Shown: positions 33,766-41,133 of the stretch, piece after piece
Layout: every line of letters starts with the position of its first letter
How positions within the stretch are numbered: the first letter of the stretch is position 1
From: DSUN01 sp035527715
GTDB lineage: Bacteria; Planctomycetota; PUPC01; DSUN01
Direction of reading: 5' to 3'
NCBI GenBank assembly: GCA_035527715.1
Contig: DATKZY010000176.1
Span: 1 to 64,000 of the forward strand
Length of the DNA stretch: 64,000 bases
Translations under genes and position numbers: made by a program
The notes under the pieces: generated by a model
Databases searched by the model: none
Seen by the model: only the letters and a program-made list of their open reading frames with translations
What the model was told of the DNA's origin: nothing

Positions 33766-36717
33766 TCAGGGCAGCGGCGCGGGCCGCACGACGGGCGGGG
33801 TGCGCTCCTCGACCGCGATGTGCGGGCGCGGCCCCCCGGTCGCCGTGTCGTCCACGCGGCCGGAGTCGGCGTACCGGGCTCCCGTGGGGGTGATGACCTC
33901 GATCTGCACGAAGATGAGCAGGTTGCTCTTCACGTCCTTGAAGCTTCGGTTGGAGAACAGCCAGCCGAGGATCGGGATGTCGCCGAGGATCGGGATCTTG
34001 GACAGGACTCGCGTCTTCCTGTGGCTGACGAGTCCGCCGAGGGCGACGACCGAGCCGTCGGCCACCGTGAGCTTGGTGGAGATCGCCCGCTCGCTGATGA
34101 TGGGCCGGGTGATCGTGACCGTCAAGGGCTGGCTCGTGGTGGCCCCGCCCGTCTGCCCGTTGGTGGTGGCGGCCTGGGTGGTGGACTGGTAGGGGAGGAC
34201 GACGGGGAAGGAATACTCGTCCACCTTCTCGCGGTAGCGCGGGTTGAGGGTGATGGAGATGTAGCGGGTGTCCTTGCCCACGCTGGGGGCCACGTCGAGC
34301 ACGATGCCGGTGTACTCGTCCTCGGCGAACACGGGGGTGATGACCGGCTCGCTCGACAGGGGCGGGGAGTAGCCCTGTTGCGGCTGCTGTTGCTGCTGGT
34401 AGTAGTAGGGGTTGCCATAGGAGGTGCCCGAGATGTCCGAGCGGTCCACCTCGTAGTCCTCGATGTAGACGAGGGTTTCGGTGGCGCTGATGCTGGCGGT
34501 GGAGTTGTTGACGCAGATCACGCTGGGGGCGGCGAGGGTGCGGGTGCCGGTGATGCGGCTGAGGGCGTCGAGGATCACCTCGAACTGGCCGCGGTCGAAC
34601 ACGCCGGTCCAGGTGAACTGGGCGGGCTCGCTCCCCTCGGCGGAGGAGCGCTCGCCCGAGAAGGGGAAGGTGGCCTTGCCCGTGCGGTACTCGGTAAATG
34701 GCGCGAGGTTGCCGTCAGTGTCGGTGAGCCAGGCGTTGTTCTCGAAGTCCCAGCCCTTGCTCGCCGTGTTGGTGCCGCACAGCCAGTTGAGGGTCGTCTT
34801 GAGGCCGACGGACTCGAAGTCGTCGGCCCGGACATCGATGAACAGGGCCTTGACGAGCACCTGGATGGGGATCTGGTCGATCGGGTCGAGCATGCGCAGG
34901 ACCTCGTGATAGGCGTCGCGCGTGGTGCGGACGTAGAGGAGGTTCATCTTGCGGTCCAGGTAGGTGTAGGAGCCCTGGGGCCACTCGATCAGTTGGGGGA
35001 GTGCTTCGACGAGCCTCTGGAGGTTCGAGGTGGTGGGCGGCGGGAGGGGGGCCGCCTGGGCGCCCTGGCCCGCCACGGCGCCCGAGGGCGGCGCCTCCTC
35101 CACGTCGATCAGCCCGTAGTTGAGAGGGATGACGAACGACTCGAGCCGCGGCTGGTCGGGCGTGGTGATCAGCACGCCGTCCTCGGTGGTGGTGAACAGC
35201 AGCGCGTGGTTCTTGGCGATGTAGTCGAGGAGCTGGCGCAGCGGGTAGTTGGCGATGTGCACGGTGATCGTCTTGCCGGCCACGACCTCGGGGTTGTAGA
35301 TGAGGTTGACGCCGGTGGAGCGGAAGAGGAGGTCGAGGAAGTAATCGAGGTCGGCCTCGATGAGGTTCACGCTGATGCGCTGGTTGAGCTTCTCCTCGAG
35401 CTCGGGGCTGGCGACGCGGTAGGCGGTGCGCGAGAGGTCAATGGCGGGCCTCTGGACGGGCGGCGGGTCCTCGCGCGGCACGCTCATCTCGTCGGTGTCG
35501 CCCATGCGGCGCTCGATGATCATCCGGTGCTCGAGGTCCTTCTCGGCCATCTCGGTCTCGTGGGCCTTGATGCGGGCCTCCTGGTTGAGGGCGCGCGCGA
35601 GGTGGAACTGGCGGTCCTCGGCGAGGATCTCGCCGGTGGCCTTGGCGCACTCGCTGTAGCGCTTCTTGCGGAAGAGCTCCTCGGCCTCCAGGTAGCGCTG
35701 GTAGAGGCGGGCCTTCTGGGCCTGCTCGGGCGTGAGGGCCTGGCCCCCCTCGGCGAGGCGGCGCATGAGGCTGCGGCGCAGCAGGGCCGCCGTGTGCCGG
35801 GTGCGCTCCGAGTGGGTGCTCGTGGCCGTGATGGGCGCCAGGGTGTCGAGGGCCTTGTGCAGGATCGGGCGGGGGTCCTCGGCGAGCTTGGCCCCCTCGG
35901 CGAGGTCCCAGGCCTCCTTGATGAGGCGGCGGCCCTCCGCATCGGCCTCGTGGGCGGCGGGGGGGGCCTTGGGCGGGACCTCCAGGTTCTCCCGCGGGCC
36001 GACCACGCGGGTGGCCTTGGGCGGCGGGACGGCGAGGTCGTGGGTGGAGCGGACCGCGGGCGGCCGGTCCTTCGGTGCCACCGGCGGGGCGGGCGCGGCG
36101 GGGCCGTCGCCGAGGGCGGTGCTCGCCTGGGCCACCACCTCGCGGGTGTCGGGCGCGGCGCCCGGCTCGGCGATGATGCTGGTCACGCGGCGGCGCAGGT
36201 CGAGCTCGCCGGCGCTCTCGGCCAGGCGCTGCTGGGCGCGGCGGTTGCCGGGCTGAAGGGCGAGGACGGTTTCGCAGGCCTTGGCGGCCGCCTCGAAGTT
36301 GCCGGCGGCGAACTGGGCGTCGGCCGCGGCCAGATGCTGCTCGAGCTGGGCCTGGCGCGCCCGCTTCTCCTCGTCCTGGAGCTTGACGCGGATGCTGTCG
36401 AGGCGGCTGGCGACGCGGCGGAAGTTGGGGTCCTCGAGGGCGATCTGGGCGTAGAGCTTCTGCGCGTCGCTCAGGCGGCCCTCGCGGTAGAGGGCCTCGG
36501 CGGCGTCGCAGAGCTTCCCGAGGCGCTCGCGGCGCGCGGCCTCCGTCTCGGCAGGAGCTTCGGGCGCCTTGGCGTCGCCGGGCGGCTTGGCCGCGCCCTT
36601 TGCGGCCTCGGCGGCCGGGGCCTTCGGGGGCGCGGGCGGCTTGGCCTCGCCGGCGCCGAGCACGCCGGCGCAGAAGGCCAGGGCGAGACACGCAGCGAGT
36701 GGGTCCCTCGCCGTCAT
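33766..36717 (-). CDS. Outer-membrane secretin (PilQ/GspD family)
   Basis: 983 residues. ATG 36717 has AAAGGAG upstream and starts a signal peptide (LAACLALAFCAGVLG). The N-terminal ~390 residues are helical and TPR-like with a Pro/Ala linker, unusual for secretins. An STN/N0-like domain follows (VNLIEADLDYFLDLLFRSTG), then secretin N domains and the secretin pore, with VLDVAPSVGKDTRYISITLNP and ISTKLTVADGSVVALGGL, and KIPILGDIPILGWLF near the end. It forms the multimeric outer-membrane channel for a type IV pilus or type II secretion system. A Gln/Tyr/Pro-rich loop lies near 785-805. Confidence 0.92.
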   Translation of the reverse strand: MTARDPLAACLALAFCAGVLGAGEAKPPAPPKAPAAEAAKGAAKPPGDAKAPEAPAETEAARRERLGKLCDAAEALYREGRLSDAQKLYAQIALEDPNFRRVASRLDSIRVKLQDEEKRARQAQLEQHLAAADAQFAAGNFEAAAKACETVLALQPGNRRAQQRLAESAGELDLRRRVTSIIAEPGAAPDTREVVAQASTALGDGPAAPAPPVAPKDRPPAVRSTHDLAVPPPKATRVVGPRENLEVPPKAPPAAHEADAEGRRLIKEAWDLAEGAKLAEDPRPILHKALDTLAPITATSTHSERTRHTAALLRRSLMRRLAEGGQALTPEQAQKARLYQRYLEAEELFRKKRYSECAKATGEILAEDRQFHLARALNQEARIKAHETEMAEKDLEHRMIIERRMGDTDEMSVPREDPPPVQRPAIDLSRTAYRVASPELEEKLNQRISVNLIEADLDYFLDLLFRSTGVNLIYNPEVVAGKTITVHIANYPLRQLLDYIAKNHALLFTTTEDGVLITTPDQPRLESFVIPLNYGLIDVEEAPPSGAVAGQGAQAAPLPPPTTSNLQRLVEALPQLIEWPQGSYTYLDRKMNLLYVRTTRDAYHEVLRMLDPIDQIPIQVLVKALFIDVRADDFESVGLKTTLNWLCGTNTASKGWDFENNAWLTDTDGNLAPFTEYRTGKATFPFSGERSSAEGSEPAQFTWTGVFDRGQFEVILDALSRITGTRTLAAPSVICVNNSTASISATETLVYIEDYEVDRSDISGTSYGNPYYYQQQQQPQQGYSPPLSSEPVITPVFAEDEYTGIVLDVAPSVGKDTRYISITLNPRYREKVDEYSFPVVLPYQSTTQAATTNGQTGGATTSQPLTVTITRPIISERAISTKLTVADGSVVALGGLVSHRKTRVLSKIPILGDIPILGWLFSNRSFKDVKSNLLIFVQIEVITPTGARYADSGRVDDTATGGPRPHIAVEERTPPVVRPAPLP

Positions 36718-36760
36718 GCAGCTAGCTCCTTTCGCTTGGGCGGGAGTGCCGCCGTTTGGA

Positions 36761-37732
36761 TCAGTTCCCCAGGTCGTCCTGCTCCCAGGCAGGCGTTCCC
36801 ACGTAGACGTTTCCCAGCCCGGTCGCATAGACGACCTTGCTGTTGGGCCGCAGATTGGGCTTGGACATGTGGTACCAGCAGGAGATGACGGGGACGCGTT
36901 GGCCCCACGCCCTCAGGCCGATGGTGGCCTTGCCGAGGATCGTGCGCTGCTTGATCTCGTACCAGGACACGATGCCGTCGTGGTTGAAGTCGCACAGGGC
37001 CATGGCGTCCCACCCGGCGGGGCTGTAGCCGACGAACTCGCGGTCCGCCGAGGGGGTGCCGGGGGCGCCGTGGTACGTCTCGTCCCAGCAGTAGAGCCAG
37101 TCGCACGGCTCGGCGTTGAACTCGTAGAGGTAGCTGGACGGGATGATGTCCTCGGCCATCTTGGAGTAGGAGGCCGAGCCGGGGTCGAGGAAGCGGCTGG
37201 TGGCGCTCGAGGCGGGGTGGGGGTCCACGTCGGCGAAGTAGTACTGGTCAATGCAGCGATCGCTGCTGCCGTAGCTGGTGAAGAGGTTGTCGGGGCGGCC
37301 GCCCTCGTCGCCGGTCGAGCCGTCGCTGGGGCAGAACAGCACGGAGCCCGCGCGCTGCATGATGTCGCGGGCGGTCGTCCAGTCGAAGCCCGGGTGGAGG
37401 GGCTTGCGCCCCGTGCCGTCGCGGAGGTCCTCCAGGAAGCCCTGGCAGGCCAACTGGGTGAGCCAGCAGGGCATGAACCGGTCCTCGCCCATGTTGACGA
37501 CGTAGCGCTGGGTGCCCTTGTAGAGGTCGGAGATCTGGCCGATGCAGCGCTTCTGGCGGCCGCCCTCGCGGGCGTAGTAGATGGCCGGCAGGAGCATGCC
37601 CGCCAGGATGGCGATGATGGCGATGACAACGAGCATCTCGATGAGGGTGAATGCCCGTCGCCGATTTCGGATTTCAGACGGTCCGCAATCCGCATTCCGC
37701 AATCCGCAATGGGCCCTCGTGCGCGTGTTCAC
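36761..37732 (-). CDS. Type IV pseudopilin/pilin-like protein
   Basis: 323 residues from GTG 37732 with AAAGGAG 7 nt upstream. A 27-residue leader precedes the class III cleavage site RRA|FTLIEMLVVIAIIAIL; Ala replaces the usual Gly at -1. The mature protein has the hydrophobic helix, a KRCIGQISDLYKGTQRYVV segment, and a large C-terminal part with cysteines (CPSDGSTGD, CDFNHDGIVSWYE). This resembles the DUF1559-type pseudopilins common in planctomycetes. Most of the leader (HCGLRNADCGPSEIRN) is encoded by ATTGCGGA-family repeat DNA. It lies between the TPR and secretin genes. Confidence 0.85.
   Translation of the reverse strand: MNTRTRAHCGLRNADCGPSEIRNRRRAFTLIEMLVVIAIIAILAGMLLPAIYYAREGGRQKRCIGQISDLYKGTQRYVVNMGEDRFMPCWLTQLACQGFLEDLRDGTGRKPLHPGFDWTTARDIMQRAGSVLFCPSDGSTGDEGGRPDNLFTSYGSSDRCIDQYYFADVDPHPASSATSRFLDPGSASYSKMAEDIIPSSYLYEFNAEPCDWLYCWDETYHGAPGTPSADREFVGYSPAGWDAMALCDFNHDGIVSWYEIKQRTILGKATIGLRAWGQRVPVISCWYHMSKPNLRPNSKVVYATGLGNVYVGTPAWEQDDLGN
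37661..37710 (-). repeat. ATTGCGGA-family repeat in a pseudopilin leader
   Basis: Several ATTGCGGA/ATTTCGGA units flank GACCGTCTG. All lie between the start codon and the prepilin cleavage site. Confidence 0.75.
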
Positions 37733-37771
37733 TGCACCACTCCTTTGCGTTTGACGCAGCAGCTCCGCGCC

Positions 37772-38965
37772 CTACGGAGCGCCTGCCAGGGCCTGGGCCG
37801 CGAGCGCCCGCGGCCAATCGCTGCCCCTCGAAAGCGCAATGCAACGCTGATACCACTTGCGAGCCCGGTCGGGCCTGCCGCCCAGCTCCTGCTCGACGGC
37901 GAGGAAGTACGCCATGTCGTTGGCGAACTCGTCGTCGGGCAGCGTGGGCCGGTCGCCGCTCCCGGCCTGCCCGAGCAGGCGGGCGGCGATGCCCAGCAGG
38001 TCGGCGTAGCCCGGCTCGTTGAACTCCTCGAGCACGCGCCGCCAGGCCGCCTGTGCATCGGCGGCCTTGCCGGCGACGCGGAAGGCGTCGCCCATCCACA
38101 GGTTCGCCCAGATCACCTGGGCGACCTGGCCGGGGGAGTCGCGCTCGACCGCGCGGTAGGCCTCCACGGCCTCGGGCAGGCGCCCGCGCAAGCGCTGGAC
38201 CTCGGCGACGCCGAGCTGCGCCCACGCGCACACGCCCTTCACGTCGGGGAAGTCCTCCTGGACCTTGTGATAGGCCGCGATGGCGTCGTCGAAGCGCCCC
38301 GAGGCCGCGTAGATGTCCCCGATGTCCTTCCGGGCGAACGCGCTCCGCTCGATCTGGCGGAGGAACGTGCTGATGGCGATGGCCTTGCGGAGCGCCGGGA
38401 TGCTGCCGAGGGGGTTGCTGGCCCGCTTCTCGGCCGCCTGCGCGTAGCACCACTCGCAGACGCTGTGCACCACCGCAACGTCCAGGTCGCTCAGGAACCG
38501 CACGATCGCCTGCGTCGCCGTGGCCGCGTCGGCCACGTTGAACGCCTCGTCGAGCTGCTTGTCGAGCACCTCGAGGCGATGGGTGGGGAAGCGCCGCATC
38601 TCGTCGGGGAAGCGCCGGCGGGCCTCCACCTCGGCCCGGCTCGCCGCCTCGGCGTCGCCCAGCTCGCGGTAGCAGGCCCCGAGGCGCAGCAGCGCCTTGG
38701 CCGCCAGCGCCGGCTCCACCGCTCCGCCTGCCGCGGCCACGGACCGGTACAGCTCCGCCGCCTTGGCCAGATCGTGAAGCCCGTTCTCCTGGTACCACGC
38801 CTCCTCGTACCGCGTCGCCAGCTTCGCCTGGTTCGTCACCGTGGCGCGGGTATCCTGCGGTGGCACAGGCATCTTGCCTGTGGCCACAGGCGGCACGCCT
38901 GTGCCACCGGCCATCAAGCACCAGGCGAGCAGCAGGCCAGCACTCAGAACAAGGCGACGGTTCAC
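37772..38965 (-). CDS. Secreted TPR-repeat protein at head of the pilus operon
   Basis: 397 residues from GTG 38965, which has GGAG 8 nt upstream and a signal peptide (LVLSAGLLLAWCLMAGG). Upstream starts at 39010 and 39109 are excluded because they lie at or before the promoter's transcription start. The body is tandem TPR helices (KAAELYRSVAAAGG, ALLRLGACYRELGDAEAA, DIGDIYAASGRFDDAIAAYHKV, AQAAWRRVLEEF). TPR proteins at such positions act like PilF/PilW or scaffold factors for secretin assembly, which is inference here. Residues after the signal peptide (GTGVPPVATGKMPVPP) come from a dispersed GGCACAGGC repeat. Confidence 0.8.
   Translation of the reverse strand: MNRRLVLSAGLLLAWCLMAGGTGVPPVATGKMPVPPQDTRATVTNQAKLATRYEEAWYQENGLHDLAKAAELYRSVAAAGGAVEPALAAKALLRLGACYRELGDAEAASRAEVEARRRFPDEMRRFPTHRLEVLDKQLDEAFNVADAATATQAIVRFLSDLDVAVVHSVCEWCYAQAAEKRASNPLGSIPALRKAIAISTFLRQIERSAFARKDIGDIYAASGRFDDAIAAYHKVQEDFPDVKGVCAWAQLGVAEVQRLRGRLPEAVEAYRAVERDSPGQVAQVIWANLWMGDAFRVAGKAADAQAAWRRVLEEFNEPGYADLLGIAARLLGQAGSGDRPTLPDDEFANDMAYFLAVEQELGGRPDRARKWYQRCIALSRGSDWPRALAAQALAGAP
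38859..38908 (-). repeat. GGCACAGGC-type dispersed repeat in the TPR gene
   Basis: Two inverted-repeat cores (GGCACAGGCATCTTGCCTG and a second ending GCCTGTGCC) lie in tandem. They are translated as GTGVPPVATGKMPVPP just after the signal peptide. A related copy is at 56030-56099. Confidence 0.75.
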
Positions 38966-39008
38966 GAGCCGGACTCCAACCGCACAACAGGTTTCTGCCG
39001 CGCACACC

Positions 39009-39068
39009 ATACTACATTGGCGCCCACGGCATGTCAACGGCTGGTAACATTTTGTAAGGACTTGTAAG
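39009..39068 (-). promoter_or_regulatory. Promoter with four-hexamer Pho-box-like array, pilus operon 1
   Basis: -10 TAGTAT (39009-39014), 17-bp spacer, -35 TTGACA (39032-39037). Upstream on the same strand are GTTACC (39043-39048), CTTACA (39053-39058) and CTTACA (39063-39068), spaced 10-11 bp. Including the -35, four hexamers face the same side of the helix, as for PhoB/PhoP-type activators. A matching array precedes the pseudopilin operon at 57996-58033. Confidence 0.7.
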
Positions 39069-39299
39069 GTGGCCCTTGGGCCGCCTTGCGGCGGCAGCCG
39101 GACGCCCACAGAACGTCCCCATGCGGAGGACTCCGGTGGTGGGGCGCGTGCTGCCTCGTCGTTCCGCCTGCGCGAAGTCCCAACCCCCTTGACACCTGGC
39201 GGCGCCGCTCACATGGTGTCCCCCCGCCGAGTCGTTCCGCCCTCCGTGGGACCGCCAGTTGCCCACACTCGCCCTTCCGGCTCGGGCTCGCCGGACGTT

Positions 39300-39611
39300 C
39301 TCCGTTTCCGGCGCACCCGTTTCGCGATTCTCGCCCGTTCTGCCAAGCGTTTCCCAAGGTCCCCGGCCCCCCGACTCCCGGATCGGCGATTCTCGCCCAT
39401 CCGGCTCAACCTTCCCAACCTCCCCAAGCTCCCCGTTTCTTCGCGCCCCAGGGTCAGGCCACAACTCACAACTTAACTGTCCTCACTTTGGTTACGCACC
39501 CGATCCCCCTGAAAGCGACGCGGCGAACTCACTCCACGAAATGTCATCATCCGCTGCAACCATCGTATTCCGAGCGACTTACATCTTCGTGATGTGCCTG
39601 GCACCGCATTC
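39300..39611. repeat. Direct repeat, left copy, flanking the acetyltransferase gene
   Basis: About 312 bp that align with 40793-41112 along their whole length with scattered mismatches. Shared landmarks are GGCGATTCTCGCCC, CGCGCCCCAGGGTC, ACGCGGCGAACTCACTCC and TATTCCGAGCGACTTACATC, ending in GTGCCTGGCACC-like palindromes. No ORF with credible coding features was seen in it. Together with 39069-39299, which I cannot assign, it fills most of the 857-bp gap before the acetyltransferase. Confidence 0.85.
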
Positions 39612-39650
39612 CGCATTCCCGCATTCGCCGCATTCGCCGCATTCCGCCTT
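39602..39650. repeat. GCATTCCGC-type short tandem repeat
   Basis: Degenerate units of GCATTCCGC/GCATTCGCC in tandem next to the left direct repeat. Related to the ATTGCGGA family found elsewhere in the window. Confidence 0.55.
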
Positions 39651-39709
39651 CCGCTTTATCGCCTCCTGCCGTCTGCCTCCTACCCACTGTCCACTGTCCG
39701 CGATGTCCA

Positions 39710-39738
39710 TTGACGCCTCGCCGCGCCGGCGCTATGAT
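39710..39738 (+). promoter_or_regulatory. Sigma70-type promoter for the acetyltransferase
   Basis: TTGACG (39710-39715), 17-bp spacer, TATGAT (39733-39738). It lies inside the segment enclosed by the two direct repeats, so the gene travels with its own promoter. Confidence 0.65.
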
Positions 39739-39822
39739 GCTCGACGAACGATGAGGGTCACGAGCCGCAGGCTCACGCTGACACCGCTGGGTGAGACTGG
39801 CACCTACTTTGAGGAAGAACGC

Positions 39823-40686
39823 ATGGCCGTCACGAAGGACGACATCAAGACCGGGCTGGCTGAACTCGGGCTCAAGGAAGGCGACGCCGTCCTCGTCCAC
39901 AGCGACCTCCGCATGCTGGGGCTTGCCCGCGAACTCGTCAAGCTCCCCAACTGCGGCGCGGACATGGTCATTGACGCCTTCCTCGAAACCGTCGGGCCGG
40001 ACGGCCTCGTCGCCGTCCCTGCCCTCACCGCCACGTTCGCGCCCTCGATGCCCGACGGGCCCGTCGGGCTCGTCTTCGATCCCGACACCACGCCCTCGCG
40101 CGTCGGCAGCGTCACCAACGTCTTCCTCGCGCGGCCCGAACGCAAACGCTCCCGGCACCCCACCCATTCGCTCGCCGCGATCGGCGCCCGCGCCGAGGAA
40201 TACGTCGCCGACCACGAGAAGGGCTCCACCTTCGACCGGGCCAGCCCCTACGGCAAGAACTTCGACTGGGACGCCTGGATCTGCTTCTTCGGCACCGGAA
40301 ACCGAACCAACACCACCCTCCACGTCGTCGAGGACTGGATGGGTCTCCCCTACATGGCCGTGTCCCGCGCGCTGGTCAAAGGCCCCGACGGACAGCCCCT
40401 GGAGGTCGAGGTCACGAAAAGCCCCAAGGGCTACCGCAACTTCTACAAGAAGAACTCCCGCGCCGCCAAGGTCCTCGACGGCGCCGGCATCATGAGGCGG
40501 GCGAAGATCGGCGAGGCCGAGATCGGCCTCATGAGGTGCCGCGACTGCATGCGCCTCTTCTGGGACAGGATGCTCGACGACCCCTGCCTTCTCCTCGGCT
40601 CCAAAGGCGAGAACCCCTTCTGCGACGCGTGGGCCGACAAGACCATCGCTCACGTCAAATCTGGCGGGGCCGGGCCGCGACCGTGA
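39823..40686 (+). CDS. AAC(3)-family aminoglycoside N-acetyltransferase-like protein
   Basis: 287 residues from ATG 39823 with GAGGA 8 nt upstream; ATG 39751 is in frame but lacks a site. Family landmarks are DAVLVHSDLRMLG near residue 24, VAVPALT, RSRHPTHSLAAIGARA and a later histidine in TTLHVVEDW. AAC(3) enzymes transfer acetyl from acetyl-CoA to the 3-amino group of aminoglycosides. Many chromosomal family members act on other amines, so resistance is not implied. The C-terminal CRDC and other cysteines are not typical. It sits alone with its own promoter between two ~310-bp direct repeats, suggesting acquisition or duplication as a unit. Confidence 0.85.
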   Translation: MAVTKDDIKTGLAELGLKEGDAVLVHSDLRMLGLARELVKLPNCGADMVIDAFLETVGPDGLVAVPALTATFAPSMPDGPVGLVFDPDTTPSRVGSVTNVFLARPERKRSRHPTHSLAAIGARAEEYVADHEKGSTFDRASPYGKNFDWDAWICFFGTGNRTNTTLHVVEDWMGLPYMAVSRALVKGPDGQPLEVEVTKSPKGYRNFYKKNSRAAKVLDGAGIMRRAKIGEAEIGLMRCRDCMRLFWDRMLDDPCLLLGSKGENPFCDAWADKTIAHVKSGGAGPRP

Positions 40687-40792
40687 ATGCTCTGGAGGGC
40701 ACGCTGGCCACAGACCGGATTTCAGACACCTGCCCCCGATGCGTAGGGGAAAACTCGAAAGCTGAGGTCTTCTGACCCTGTAGTCCGGGGCT

Positions 40793-41112
40793 CTCCATTT
40801 CCGGCGCACCTGTTTGGCGATTCTCGCCCGTTCAGCCAAGCGTTTCCCAAGCTCCCCGGCCTCCCGACTCGCGGATCGGCGATTCTCGCCCTTCCGGCTC
40901 AGTCTCGCACAGAGTCGCCAGAGTCGACCGCTTCTTCGCGCCCCAGGGTCTGACCACAACTTACAACTTAGCTGTCCCCACTTTGGGTACGTCCCCGATC
41001 CCCCTGAATGCGACGCGGCGAACTCACTCCCCGAAATGTCATCATCCGCTGCAACCATCATATTCCGAGCGACTTACATCTCCGTGGTGTGGCGTGGTGT
41101 GCCTGGCACCGC
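40793..41112. repeat. Direct repeat, right copy, flanking the acetyltransferase gene
   Basis: Counterpart of 39300-39611 in the same orientation, with a short ggtgtggcgt-like insertion near its right end. Spacing between copies is 1493 bp at the left ends. It fills most of the 447-bp gap between the acetyltransferase and the beta-helix gene. The remainder (40687-40792) shows nothing assignable. Confidence 0.85.
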
Positions 41113-41133
41113 ATCCCCGCATCCGTGCCGCCT

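Noticed and set aside
39823..40686. AAC(3)-like gene as a proven antibiotic resistance gene
   Set aside because: Family membership alone does not show aminoglycoside activity. Many chromosomal members have other substrates.
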